Assembly (NCBI GenBank): GCA_019671005.1
Contig: CM033718.1
Coordinates: forward strand, 19,472,014-19,536,013
Direction: 5' to 3'
From: Hibiscus mutabilis
Lineage: Eukaryota > Streptophyta > Magnoliopsida > Malvales > Malvaceae
Length of the DNA stretch: 64,000 nt
Shown: piece after piece, positions 12,459-24,900 of the stretch
Layout: every line of letters starts with the position of its first letter
How positions within the stretch are numbered: the stretch's first letter is position 1
Made by a program: the position numbers and the translations under genes
The notes under the pieces: generated by a model
What the model was told of the DNA's origin: nothing
The model's input: the letters and a program-made list of their open reading frames with translations, nothing else
Databases searched by the model: none

Positions 12459-13012
12459 GTATCGTAATAGTCCTGGCTCAATGGATGTTGACCAAATATT
12501 TGGATTGATTTCTACCGTCCGAGGGTAAAAAATGATTAAAAGTTGACAAACCATATCATCATGTTTAAATATTTGCATCATGCATAAAGGTAATGTATGA
12601 AATTTGAACTATAAATCAACACGGAAGCCGACCTTATTCGATGTCAGTTTAATCTATGGTCCATTGTATCATCACCCTTATTAATTAAACGTTTAATTAA
12701 TTTGGATGCACCAATTTGACTAAGCCCACTTAGTTAGAGCCCACACTCAATTGAGAACATTTAATTAACGTTAATTTGAATTTCATACGTTTCCATCGAT
12801 TAAAAGCAATATATTACTTGGTACCGGTTTCAGGCATTGTAGGGGGGCTAACCCTTCCCTACACGTAACCAACTCTCAAACCCAATTTCACGAGTCTCTG
12901 GTTTTCTAGGGTCCGATCTAACTTAGCCAAGTGATCGGTGGCGACTCCAAGTCCTCTTATTTTCCAAAAGAACAAAAAAAGATTTTTTAATTTCAAAATA
13001 AAGGTCGCTACA
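12459..13012 (+). repeat. Right part of Ogre/Tat-like LTR (G)
   Basis: This continues the LTR interrupted at 2423. It shares the conserved end architecture of element C's LTRs: a block of 'ggggggctaacccttccc' type, 'gtaaccaactc', 'gtggcgactcc' and a final 'gctaca' at 13007-13012. No primer site follows; the next base pairs belong to an Athila fragment in the other orientation. It is therefore a 3' LTR or a solo LTR. Confidence 0.55.
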
Positions 13013-13854
13013 TGTACTGAGTGCGTTAGTAATCTGTCCTAGCTGAACTTCCAAGTTCTGCATGGATGCTGCTAAACTCTGCATAGTTGTATCATTTCAC
13101 TCCATATACTCTATTAGAGTATTCTCCTGGGTAGATCTCTACCCTGGATGGAAATTATTTTGTTCTCTTTGTGGCATAACATTCTGGTTGAAACTTGGCG
13201 ATGCACTGGTGTTCTGCCTTTGGGCATTAAATTAGTTACCTCCCTGATTCGCCCAAGAAAAATTCAAATGCTTCTTCCAACCTGCATTATAAGTATTGGA
13301 ATGTGGGTTAAAATTATGATTAAAATTGCCAACAAAATTTACTGATTATTGGTTTGCTAGGCATTATTCCACATTATGGTATTCTCCACAATTAGTGCAG
13401 AATGGTTCCGATGCCTTCACTTCTCGAACTTCTATAGGCCTTTGCATCATTTTCACTATATTAGTGAGGTTGAAATGTGAGCATTGAGAGATGATAAAGC
13501 ATCAAGATCCAATTTCTATCTACTTTCGTCCCGATTCCCAATTTGGCAGTAGGGTATTGAAGATCATTGGTGGAAATCCTTTCAAGCATATCATATGCCT
13601 CCATGTAATTCTTATCTAGCAACAAACCGTTTGCCGAAACATCAACAACTATTCTGGCATGAGCAATGAGTCTGTTATAAAAGGTCTCCAGTTGGGTCCA
13701 AGTAGGGAATCCATGCATGGGGCATCTTCTCAATATGTCCTTGAAACGCTCTCAGGCATCACACAGAGTCTCCTCATCAGGCTACCTAAAAGTAATGATT
13801 TCACTTTGTAACTTGGCAATAAGTTTAGGTGGCTAGAATCTCAAAAGAAATTTG
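13013..13854 (-). pseudogene. gag: Athila-type Ty3/gypsy gag fragment
   Basis: On the minus strand the region reads as the capsid part of Athila-lineage Gag. A PPK.IAKLQSEI segment (about 13830-13790) is followed by DEETLCDA-stop-ERFKDILRRCPMHG (13775-13715; the stop stands where a Trp is usual), then WTQLETFYNRL and LLLDKNYMEAYDMLE. A zinc-knuckle-like CTNCGEYH follows near 13410, with a stop before its last Cys. The C-terminal tail continues to about 13020. The fragment is cut on its right by the left LTR of B at 13855 and on its left by LTR G. The continuation to the right of B was not found. The plus-strand ORF at 13148-13345 is its shadow. Confidence 0.7.
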
Positions 13855-16800
13855 TGACACTCCAACAATTGTCATTTAGAATGAACTTATGATTAGAATT
13901 GATTGAAGCAACAAGTGCCTTCTTAAACAGTTTGTTTATGGGGCTAAAATAGAAGAACATAACTATTAAGAGCTTAATTAATAAGGACCAAATTATTATA
14001 CTCGATTATTATGTGTTTTATATGTAAAGACAATAAAAGGAAAAGGGCAAGGCCACATGTTCTCCTTGTTTACCATAGGGGAAAGAAAGATAATGAATCA
14101 TCTTCCCCATTTGAGAGAGAATCAACGATGATAGGAAAATGCATGTGTGAGAAAGCTTAAAGGATTAGAGAAAGTTAGATTATTGTTGTTGATTTCTTGA
14201 GTAAGCTTAGTAGTCATCAAAAGGAAGGTAAATGCTCTTCCTAGTTACCCTTAATCGTTCAATTGTTGGGGAGATAATCCTAATTGTGGTGTTTGTTAGA
14301 ATGGATGATTGTTCATATGATTTGTTTGGCTTGAATTGAATGAAAATTTGATTGATATTAGCATAGGAGATCATGGCTCGAAATGTTATGTTTGTATGGA
14401 GTTGAATGGTAACCAACTTTGAATGTGATGTATACATAAATGGGTTGATTAAAAGAGTTGAATTTTGTCATGTAGTACAATTCTACTTTAGTTAAGAGCT
14501 AGAATACTCGAACAAACAAGTGTAAGTAGGGTCGTTTACAAAAGAAATTGAGGATTCATTACTTAAGGTTGATTAGAATTGATTGTATACATATAAAAGT
14601 GGGTGTAGGAGTTGTTTCATTGAAAAATGGACTGAAATTGATGCAATTTGAGTCCATTAGGTACTGTTCTGTTTTGAATGAATATTGATTAAGTGATAGG
14701 CTGCTCGAAAGAAACAAATTATGGCTGGAATTGCTATTGTTTAATGAAATTTGATTAATTAAAAATTGTCCTACTCTAAACAGTGAAGCATAGGTTAATC
14801 TAATAGTGTAAAAAGATACAAAATTGATTACCTATGAAACTAACTAATTCAATGAACATAAAGTGTTGTGTTAGAAGGAATTATTCTAGTTGTGGTAGTG
14901 TTTAATGGAAACTGCCGAGTGGAAATTGAATGATTGTGCTACTGTAACTAATGAATGTGTATATATATTGCAACATGTTAGACCGGGGGGACATTAAAGA
15001 TAAAAAGGCTCTCGTAGATAACAGGCTGATAGGCAAAAGGGGTTGTGATCCGGGATCGTTATGAGCTCAGAGAAAACTTGTGAGTGCAGTTTTAAGTATC
15101 GGAAAATAGTTTCAGCCTTTCCAAGGTTTGTTATTGATTGTTACATTTAAGATTGTCCATAGTATGTTGCATATAGAATTGTGGCTAAGCAAGCATGGAA
15201 GCAAGGTAAGTAATTCCTTTGGAAATACTTGTATGATTTGTTAATTGGAAAACATGTTTTGATATAAATTGATTGCCATGTTATGAGCCTTTCTATGTAA
15301 AGTATTAAAGTAAGTAGTATACTAGTTATGAACTAGAATCAATTGGTTGAATAAAAGAATGTGCGTATAAGGAGTGAATTAGAGCAGTATGGAATGTTAA
15401 TACATATAGTATAATTCAGTGATTGTTGACATTGTTATAGACTTTCGTACATTTACAATTGAAACATTGGACATTGAAATTGAATATCAACTATTAACCT
15501 TGTATATCGAAATAATGAACATTGATTATTGATATTGTCATTGAATTATTGATATTGAAATTGGAATTGGACCTTAATTGAAAAAAGGGGATATTGGCAC
15601 AAGATGTGCAAATTCAATAGAGCTAAGCTCTAAGACTAAAAGAATGCTAATTATTGCAGGACTTGGTCTCGAGTCAGTCGTAGATATAGTTGGCATGCCA
15701 TAGAGTCTATAGAGCTCAGTGTCGGGGTGGAATACAGTCCGGGACAGTGATCCCTATGTGGCTAAAGTAGGAGGGAAGTATGTGTATGGTCATTTGGCTG
15801 CAGTAGGAGGGATCGACCGGTACTTTGAGTACCATATTGTTCATAGGCGACAGTTTGGTTGGGGACTCGTGTATCTAGACTGAGATATCGATTCTCAAGG
15901 CTAAATAAAAAACATTCAATTAAAAAGAGTTGTTGAAAATGAAATGTTGTAATGATTAAATAAGTACATAGACATAGCCCAACAATAACTTGTAACATCG
16001 TATTGTAGTATATTGTAGACAAATAGATTGTTAGTATATTGTATTGTATTGATGCATTGGTAATCGAATAGTTACACTGCCTATATAAATCATGAACAAG
16101 AGTAGAGACTCTAAGGGTAATCAAATTACTTGACCATTATCTCAGCCTTTTTAAATCGAAATGTGATATATACAGGGTTAAGTAAGCCTAAAGGGCATAA
16201 CAATACAAAAAGGTCTTTTGGATTGATTGATTCAAATTTTATTGGATTAATGAGAAATTATGAAATCGTATTGATGATCGTCGTAGTGAAAGATCTCAAT
16301 GATATGAATTTACTTATCGTACTTTAAACTCACTCACTAAGCTTTTGCTTATTAAGTTCTTTCACTAGCTCTCAGGTTGACTTTTGACCAATTGTTTTTG
16401 CAAGGAGCTTGATCAAGTCACATTTTGGAGATTAGAGTATGTGGTTATATTTTGTCAAAACTCCTAGGATTGTGGCACTATTGTATGTATTATGTTAGTA
16501 GTTAATGCTTGGGCTTTGTAATTCTAAGTTTGTTATCATATATAAATATTAACTAATGTGTTTTATGGTTGCTCATGATTGCTTGTGGTAGCATGATGTT
16601 ACACTAGGTTATTGCTTTGAGTTCTTGGTTCTTTCTTGAAATGACTTGAAAACCTTGTTAGGTTACATATTAGTAAGAAATCAGTTAATTAGTAATGGTT
16701 GTGATCGTTTGAAGTTGATGTTAGAGTAGTATAAGTATATTGAAATGCCTTGCACTGCTAGATTAATAGGGATATGAGTAATTCATGAAGAAAATTCTAG

Positions 16801-17079
16801 TTAACCTTTGTTTTGGTTTGAACCATTGAAGTCAATTTTTTTGATTGTTCGTTACATGACAGACTTATTAATGAAATTGCGACTTCATTTAATCGTCTTG
16901 GGTGCTAATATTAAGACTTAACAACTTGAATGTATTGTTTTGAACTTATGTGCTTCTCTTGTTTGATTGGTTAAAGATTTGCCCATCAGAAAGGGTCTTT
17001 ATTTTGTTCGTATGCTTCTATTAGAACAAAGCGTATCCTTGTTTGATTGTTTCCCCTAAGCTGGTTTTAGGATGTTACA
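13855..17079 (+). repeat. 5' LTR of element B
   Basis: It starts TGACACTCC and ends GGATGTTACA. It matches 21934-25289 throughout with about 5-8 percent differences by eye. It has only a short ATTGT run near 16035-16050, where the other LTR has a long microsatellite. A hairpin CTAAGC-TTTT-GCTTAttAAG lies at 16337-16355. ORFs at 14207-14437, 15762-16124 and 16130-16327 are LTR-internal chance frames. Confidence 0.9.
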
Positions 17080-17082
17080 GTT

Positions 17083-17095
17083 TGGTAATCAGAGC
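17083..17095 (+). other. Primer-binding site of element B (tRNA-iMet-like)
   Basis: TGGTAATCAGAGC lies three bases after the LTR. It equals the initiator tRNA-Met site TGGTATCAGAGC with one extra A, a mutation that would weaken priming. Confidence 0.75.
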
Positions 17096-17222
17096 TTAAG
17101 GTTACATTATTCTAGGGCCATTTTACTATTGTATTGTTATTGATAACTTTAGTGCGACCTAGGAGTTATTTGGATATCTATTGTGGCTTGTATTGATCAA
17201 GCTCTATTCTTACTATTACAGA

Positions 17223-18475
17223 ATGTCTGAAACAAGTTTGGGGAAAGATAGTGAAAGCCCAACCGACTCTTCCAATGAAGGAGGAAGCATAAGGATGAAT
17301 CAAGATCCTCAAAAGCTTGTTGAACCTCAACAAGTTCAGCAGGAAGTTCCTACAATCCATCCCATACAACGGGAATGCTTCTCCAGTCTTAAGGAGATGT
17401 TTGACCAAATGGTTGTCTCTATAAGGCAGAATCCTCCAACCCTGTCCGATCCTCTAGTAATTAAACTCGCAAGAGCCCCAATCGACAAACTAGCTCAACA
17501 TCGAGCTTATACCTTCACTGGAGCCAGTGAAGAGAAGCTGAATATTGGTTGGAAGCTACAACAAGAATCTTAACTAAACTATTGCAATGTTCGGATGAAC
17601 ATAAACTAGAGTGTACAGTAGCCCTTTTGGCTGAGGAAGCACATAATTGGTGGGAGACTACTACTCTCGTAGCACCGGAAGAAGATGTTACTTGGGAATT
17701 TTTCCTTAAAGAGTTCAAAAAGAAATACATCAGCGATCAGTATCTTGTAGAACGTAAGAAGAAATTCTTATATCTGAAGCAAGGAGGAAAACCAATTGAG
17801 CAGTACGTTAATGAGTTCTACAAATACTGTAAGTATGAGTCAGAGTTTATAAAGAAGGAAGAGGATAAATGTAGAATGTTTATAGATGGACTTAATGATA
17901 AGTTAGGCCCCATGTTCACTACTTTGGGGATTACTAACTTCTAAGACTTGGTCAACCTAGTATAGCTACAGAAGTTAAGATGAAGACTTCTGGAAAAAAG
18001 GAAAGAAAATCAATCCCAAGGTGATAAAAGATCAAAAGAGGACCATAAACCTCACTGGCAGATTAAGAAATAGAAGCATCAAGGAGGGAATTCTTCCAAT
18101 ATAGCAATTTCCAAAAGGGAAATTACATACCTAAGCCTCAATCAGTGGCTAAAACATCTACACCCATAGTGTCCCTAAATAGTAATGGAATATAGGAAGG
18201 AAGACTCAAATTTCTGCTTGTAAAATTTGTCAGAAATTTCATACAGGGCAGTGTAGAAAGTTGACCAATGCTTGTCACTTTTGTGGAGACACAGCTCATT
18301 ATGTTAAATACTGTCCTCCGAACCTGAACAAGTTGCCTTCTTATGTGTCCAAGGGTTCAAACCAGACCTGGTCACCTAGGGGGAGGGGACCAAAACAAGC
18401 TAACTCTGGGAATTATGGGAAGAGCAAAGGAAAAGGATCAAATGCTACTTATCAGGTGTCTCGGGCACCTGCTTG
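17223..18475 (+). pseudogene. gag: gag of element B, degenerate
   Basis: The ATG at 17223 opens MSETSLGKDSESP. The first frame runs to 17573; a frameshift near 17545 moves the reading into the next frame, which continues as the retrotransposon-gag domain (EAHNWWETTTLV near 17640, WEFFLKEFKKKY near 17695, FLYLKQGGKPIEQYVNEF near 17770, FIDGLNDKL near 17880). A stop follows at 17942 and more stops lie between 17950 and 18260. A zinc knuckle CHFCGDTAHYVKYC is intact at about 18273-18314, followed by a basic Gly/Ser/Arg-rich tail. The start is chosen because upstream codons lie in the leader after the primer site. Confidence 0.82.
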
Positions 18476-18479
18476 AGTT

Positions 18480-18890
18480 TATCACATTCGGGGTCAAGAT
18501 GAAGAAGAATCTACTAAAGTAATTACAGGTACAATTCATCTTGATACACAACACATTTATGCACTTTTTGATTCGAGTTCAACCCACTCTTTTATAAGCC
18601 TTCCTTTGATTGAAAAGTTGAACTTAAAATCAGAACCCACAAATAATGAGCTAATAGCTACGGACCCTATTGGAGATAGAGTTAGGGTAAATCAAATTTG
18701 TAGAAATTACCCTTTATTCATACACGGCATACCTTTCCCTGTCGATCTTTTAGCCTTATCCTTCTTTGATTTTGATCTCATATTAGGCTTAGATTGGCTA
18801 GGGAAACACAAAGCTTGGGTTGATTGTGATAAGAACAATTGTATCTTCTTGGTCCAGGAAAAGAATCCATAACCTTGCTAAGCAAGGAAC
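18480..18890 (+). pseudogene. Aspartic protease of element B
   Basis: This is the retropepsin domain between gag and RT. The active-site segment near 18565 reads LFDSSSTHSFIS, so the catalytic D-S-G is D-S-S (Gly to Ser). The second motif ILGLDWLGKHKAWVDCD is seen near 18780-18830. The frame ends at 18870 with TAA and the following linker is out of frame. Confidence 0.8.
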
Positions 18891-18929
18891 CATTCAAACC
18901 AAAGGTTATTTTTGCTCCTATATCTAATT

Positions 18930-19712
18930 TGAATTAATCCAAATTGTCTCTTGAATCTATTTTGACTGTATCTGAATTTCCTAATGTGTTTCCTGAGAAA
19001 TTTTCGGGTTTACCTTCGACAAGATAAATGGATTTTGGAATTGAAGTTCAAAAGAAATGAACACCATTTTCCATTACAACCTATCGTATGGCCCCGGTCG
19101 AACTCAAAGAACTCGAGAGACAATTGCAAGAGCTTCAAGACAAAGGCTTTATTAGACCTAGTTTTTCTCCTTGGAGGGCTCTAATTGTATTTGTGAAGAA
19201 AAATGATGGATCGATGAGGCTCTGTATTGACTACCGACAATTAAATCAACTCACTATCAAGAACAAATATCCTTTACCGATAATAGAATACTTATTTGAT
19301 CAATTAAAGGGTGCTACTATATTCTCTAATATTGATTTGCGATCGAGATATTATCAAATAAGTCAAGGAGGTCGATGTTCCAAAGACTACTTTTCGATCC
19401 CGATACGGTCACTATGAATTTTTAGTGATGCCTTTCGGCTTAACCAATTCCCCTGCAGCTTTCATAGATCTTATGAACCGGGTTTTCAAACCTTACCTAG
19501 ACAAGTTTGTTGTGGTTTTTATTGATGACATTCTCGTTTATTCAAAGAGTAAGGAAGAACATTCAAAACATTTGAGAACTGTATTGCAAACTCTTCGGGA
19601 TAAGCATTTGTATGCTAAATTCAACAAGTGTGAATTTTGGCTCTCGGAAGTGTCTTTCCTTGGGCATGTGATATCTGCAGAAGGTATAAAGGTTGACCCA
19701 AAGAAAATTTAG
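18930..19712 (+). pseudogene. Reverse transcriptase of element B
   Basis: RT blocks in order are FPNVFPEKFSGLPS (about 18975), then across a frameshift near 19080 APVELKELERQLQELQDKGFIRPS, KKNDGSMRLCIDYRQLN (about 19197), FSNIDLRSRYYQ (about 19320, with the usual G of RSGYHQ replaced), a second frameshift near 19370, MMPFGLTNSPAAF (19425), and the catalytic FIDDILVYSK (about 19520). SFLGHVISAEGIKVDPKKI follows and ends in a TAG at 19710-19712. Three frames must be combined to follow the domain. Confidence 0.87.
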
Positions 19713-20320
19713 TCTATTGTTGATTGGAAACCACCGAAGAGTGTTGGAGAAGTTAGGAGCTTTCTCAGTTTAGACGGATATTATACAAGATTTGTAAAAG
19801 GGTTCTCATTATTGGCTGCTCCTTTAACTCGGCTTCTTAAGAAAGACACTCCATTCGTATGGTTAGAGAACCAACAAAGGAGCTTCGACCAATTAAAACA
19901 AGTTCTCACTCGATCTCCTATATTAATTAAACTTGAACCGAGAAGGGATTTTACAGTCTTCAGTGATGCTTCTCACCTCAGTTTAGGGTGTGTTTTAATG
20001 TAGGATGATAAGGTGGTTGCTTATGCTTCCCGGCAATTAAAGCCACATGAATTGAATTACCCAACACATGACTTGGAATTGGTTACAGTCATGTTTGCCT
20101 TAAAAATCTTGAGGCATTATTTATATGGAGAAAAATTTCACCTATTTACAGACCACAAAAGTTTGAAATACATTCTAACTCAAAAGGATTTAAATCTTCG
20201 GCAAAGAATATGGGTAGAATTGCTCAAAGACTATGATTTGATCATCGACTACCACTCGAGCAAAGCGAATGTGGTGGCTGATGCACTCAGTTGCAAACGT
20301 TCTGTTGGTAAGATCACATA
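19713..20320 (+). pseudogene. Connection and RNase H domain of element B
   Basis: The connection (WKPPKSVGEVRSFLS, LTRLLKKDTPFVW) leads into RNase H motifs. These are FTVFSDASHLSLGCVLM near 19950 (catalytic Asp present), YASRQLKPHELNYPTHDLELV near 20025, FTDHKSLKYI near 20150, and DYHSSKANVVADAL near 20250. Stops lie at 19710 and 20001-20003. Better preserved than the same domain in A. Confidence 0.83.
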
Positions 20321-20356
20321 CGATCCATGCTTGATTTTACCTTGTTCGAAGGTGTA

Positions 20357-21340
20357 GCTTGAAAGAACCTAATAATGTCTTCTGGTTTGTAGCTTGGACA
20401 ACTTTCAATGCCCATTTTAAGCTTCTAAAGAATCAGAAGCACCTAGCTGAGCTACAGATCCAATCAAAATTGAATTCAAGAATCAAGACACTTCAACAGG
20501 TTGTTCCTGAATTTCAAAAGATATTAAAGAAAATTGAATCTAAACCGGGCTCTGAATTTTCCTTACATCCGAATGGTATACTCTATTTTAAGAATAGAGT
20601 TTGTGTACCTAATGATCAAGCCTTGAGGAAAGAAATGTTACAAGAAGCTCATAGTAGCCCCTTTTTTGTACATCCAGGATCAATTAAAATGTATAAGGAC
20701 TTAAAAGAAGTCTATTGGTGGCCGAGAATGAAAACTAACATCACTAAATTTGTGGCCAAGTTTCTTACATGCCAAAAGGTGAAAGCAGAACACCGAGTGC
20801 CTACGGGACTTCTCTAATCAATTGAATTGCCTTAGTGGAAGTGGGAACGAGTAACCATGGATTTTGTGTCTAGATTACCCCCTTCACCAAGGAAGAATGA
20901 TGCTATATAGGTAATTGTTGATAGGTTCTCCAAATCGGCACATTTTCTACCTGTTCGAGTGAATATGAATCTTGAACAGTTAGCCGAATTGTACATACAG
21001 GAAGTAATTAGACTACACAGTGTTCTTGTATCTATTATTTCGGACCGAGACTCTCGGTTTACATCCAGATTCTGGAGAGCACTTCAGAAGGCTTTAGGGA
21101 ACAAATTGAACCTTAGTACTGCTTTCCATCCTCAATCTGATGGACAATCTAAAAGAATAATTCAAGTACTGCAAGACATGCTCCGAGCTTGTGTGATTGA
21201 CTTCGAGAAGAATTGGGAGAATTCTCTATCTTTAACTGAATTTGCTTATAATAATAGTTACCAAACCTTTACAAAATGGCACCATTCGAAGCCTTATATG
21301 GCAGGAGGTGTAGGACTCCTTTATGTTGGTCTAAATTAGG
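20357..21340 (+). pseudogene. Integrase zinc domain and catalytic core of element B
   Basis: The zinc-binding domain is recognisable at about 20647-20790 (HSSPFFVHPG then YWWPRMKTNITKFVAKFLTCQ). The first Cys of the HHCC set appears as Phe. The core carries MDFVSRLP (about 20857), IISDRDSRFTSRFW (about 21030) and HPQSDGQSKRIIQ (about 21127). In the last, the catalytic Glu of the D,D(35)E triad is Lys. Stops at 20815, 20834 and 20908 and a frameshift near 21270 add to the damage. No integration activity would remain. Confidence 0.86.
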
Positions 21341-21875
21341 TGAAAACAAGATTTTGGGACCTGAGTTGCTTCAAGAAACTGAAGAGCAAGTTCAGATAAT
21401 ATACAGTAGATTGAAGGAAGCTTTTGATCGACATAAGGCCTATGATGATATGAAAAGAAGAGATATTCAATGTGAAGTAGGTGATCGAGTATTTCTGAAG
21501 GTATCTCCTTGGAAGAAAATTTTCCGTTTTGGAAAGAAAGGAAAATTAAGTCCCCGTTTTTTTGGACCCTTTGAGATTGTAAAAAGAGTTGGCCCAGTTG
21601 CTTACAAGCTAGCTCTTCACAAAGAATTTGATATAATTCATAATGTTTTTCATGTATCGATGTTAAGAAAATATCGTTAAGATCCATCACATATTCTGGA
21701 ACCCGAAAAAGTTGAACTCAATCCTGATTTATCTTATGATGAAGAACTGGTTCGAATTATTGATAAAAAAGTTAAAAGACTTCGAAACAAGATAGTACCA
21801 TTGGTCAAGGTGCTATGGATAAATCACAATATTGAAGAAGCTACGTGGGAACAAGAAGCAGTCATGCGAAACTAG
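21276..21875 (+). pseudogene. Integrase C-terminus and chromodomain-like tail of element B
   Basis: The open frame 21276-21680 carries MAPFEALYGRRCRTP, VGDRVFLKVSPW, GKKGKLSPRFFGPFEI (the GPY/F module) and NVFHVSMLRKYR. After a TAA at 21678 the same frame continues as LSYDEELVRIIDK and IEEATWEQEA to about 21870. This tail is the divergent chromodomain typical of Tekay-type elements. The minus-strand ORF at 21331-21690 is its shadow. Confidence 0.78.
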
Positions 21876-21917
21876 TACCAACATCTCTTTTCTACAGGTA
21901 AATTTGGGGACACTTTT

Positions 21918-21933
21918 TTTTGGGGAGGAGTTG
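21918..21933 (+). other. Polypurine tract of element B
   Basis: TTTTGGGGAGGAGTTG sits directly before the right LTR. Confidence 0.75.
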
Positions 21934-24900
21934 TGATACTCCAACAATTGTCATTTAGAATGAATTTATGATTAGAATTGATTGAAGCAACAAGTGCCTT
22001 CTTAAACCGTTTGTTTAGGGGGACTAAAATGGATGAACGGAACTATTAAAAGCTTAATTAATAAGGACCAAATTATTATACTTGATTATTATGTGTTTTG
22101 CATGTAAAGACAACAAAAGGAAAAGGGCAAGGCCACATGTTCTCCTTGTTTACCATCGGGGAAAGAAAGACAATGAATCACCCTCCCCATTTGAGAGAGA
22201 GCCGAAGATGATAGGAAAATGCATGTGTGAGAAAGCTTAAAGAATTATAGAAAGTTAGATTATTGTTGTTGATTTCTTGAGTAAGCTTAGTAGTCATCTA
22301 AAGGAAGGTAAATGCTCTTCCTAATTACCCTTAATCGTTCGATTGTTGGGGATATAATCCTGATTGTGGTGATTGTTAGAATGGATGATTGTTCATATGA
22401 TTTGTTTGGCTTAAATTGAATGAAAATTTGATTGATATTAGCTTAGAAGATCATGGTTTGAAATGTTATGTTTATATGGAGTTGAATGGTAACCGACTTT
22501 GAATATGATGTATACATAAATGGGTTGATTGAAAGAGTTGAATTTTGCCATATAGTACAATTATGCTTTAGTTAAGAGCTAGAATACTCGAACAAACAAG
22601 TGTAAGTAGGGTAGTTCACAAAAGAAATTGAGTATTTATTACTTAAGGTTGATTAGAATTGATTGTATACATATAAAAGTGGGTGTAGGAGTTGTTTCAT
22701 TGATAAAGGGACTGAAATTGATGCAATTCGAGACCATTATAGGCTGTTCTATTTTGAATGAATATTGATTAAGTAATAGACTGCTTTATAGAAACAAATT
22801 ATGGTTGGAATTGCTATTGTTTAATGAAATTTGATTAATTAGAAATTGTCCTACTCTAAACAATGAAGTATAGGTTAAATTGATAGTGTAAAAAGATACA
22901 AAATTGATTACCTATGAAACTAATTAATGCAATGAACATAAAGTGTTGTGTTAGAATGAATTATTCTAATTGTGGTAGTGTTTAATGGAAACTGCCGAGT
23001 AGAAATTGAATGATTGTGCTAGTGTAACTAATGAATGTGTATATAAATTGCAACATGTTAGACAGGGAGGACATTGAAGATAAAAAGGCTCTCGTAGATC
23101 ATCAGGCTGATAGGCATTAAGGGGTTGTGATCTAAGATCGTTAGGAGCTCGGAGAAAACTTGTGAGTTCAGTTTTAAGTATCGGAAAAGAGTTTCAGCCT
23201 TTTCGAGGTTTGTTATTGATTGTTACATTTAAGATTGTCCATAGTATGTTGCATATAGAATTGTGGCTAAGCAAGCATGGAAACAAGGTAAGTAATTCCT
23301 TTGGAAGTACTTCTATGATTAGTTAATTGGAAAGCATGTTTTGTATAAATTGATTGCCATGTTATGAGCCTTGCTATGTAAAGTATTAAAGTAAGTAGTA
23401 TACTAGTTATGAACTAGAATCGATTGGTTGAATAAAAGAATGGGCGTATAACGTATGAATTAGAGCACTATGGAATGTTAATATATTTAGTATAATTCAT
23501 TGTTGACATTGTTATAGACTTTCGTACGTTGAAATTGAATATCAACTATTAACCTTGTATATCGAAACAATGAACATTGATTATTGGTATTGTCATGGAA
23601 TTATTGAAATTGGACCCTAACTGAAAAAGGGGATATTGGCACGAGATGTGCAAATTCAATGGAGCTAAGCTCTAAGACTAAAAGAATGGTGATTATTGCA
23701 AGTCTTGGTCTCGAGTCAGTCGTAAATATAGTTAGCATGCCATAGAGTCCATAGAGCTCAGTGTCGGGGTGGACTATGGTCTGGGACAGTGGTCCCTATG
23801 TGGCGATAGTATGAGGGAAGTATGTGTGTAGTCATTTGGCGACAGTAGGAGGGATTGACCGGTACTTTGAGTACCATATTGTTCATAGGCGATAGTTTGG
23901 TTGGCGACTCATGTATCTAGAGTGAGATATCGATTCTCAAGGCTAAATCAAAAACATTAAATTAAAAAGAGTTGTTGAAATCGAAATGTTGTAATGATTA
24001 AATAAGTACATAGACATAGACCAACATTTAACTTGTAACATCGTAGTGTAGTATATTGTAGACAAATAGATTGTTAGTATATTGTATTGTATTGTATTGT
24101 ATTGTATTGTATTGTATTGTATTGTATTGTGTATTGTATTGTATTGTATTATATTGTACTGCATCGCATCTTATCTTATCTTATCTTGTATTGTATTGTA
24201 TTGTATTGTATTGTATTATATTGTATTGTATTGTATTGTATTGTATTGTATTGTATTGTATTGTATTGATGCATTGGTAATCGAATAGTTACACTGCCTA
24301 TATAAATCATGAACAGGAGTGGAGACTCTAAGGGTAATCGAATTACTTGACCATTATCTCATCCTTTTTAAATCGAAATGTGATATATGCAGGGTTAAGT
24401 AAGCCTAAATGGCATAACAGTACAAAAAGGTCTTTTGGATTGATTGATTCAAATTTTATTGGATTAATGAGAAATTATGAAATCGTATTGATGATAGTTG
24501 TAGTGAAAGATCTCAATGATATGAATTTACTTATCGTACTTTAAACTCACTCACTAGGCTTTTGCTTATTAAGTTCTTTCACTACATCTCATGTTGACTT
24601 TTGACCACTTATTTTTGCAAGGAGCTTGATCAAGTCACATTTTGGAGATTAGAGTATGTGGTTATATTTTGTCAAAAATCCTAGGATTGTGGTACTATTG
24701 TATGTATTATGTTAGTAGTTAATGCTTGGGCTTTGTAATTCTAAGTTTGTTATCATATGTAAATATTAACTAATGTGCTTTATGGTTGCTCATGATTGCT
24801 TGTGGTAGCATGATGTTGCACTAGGTTATTGCTTTGAGTTCTTGGTTCCTTCTTGAAATGACTTGAAAACCTCATTAGTTTACATATTAGTAAGAAATCA

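Noticed and set aside
15762..16124. 120-residue minus-strand ORF in B's left LTR
   Set aside because: It is not kept open in the other LTR, where the microsatellite expanded, and shows no domain.
24071..24288. Overlapping ORFs of CIVLY-type repeats in several frames
   Set aside because: They are produced by a stop-free TATTG microsatellite and have no protein-like composition.
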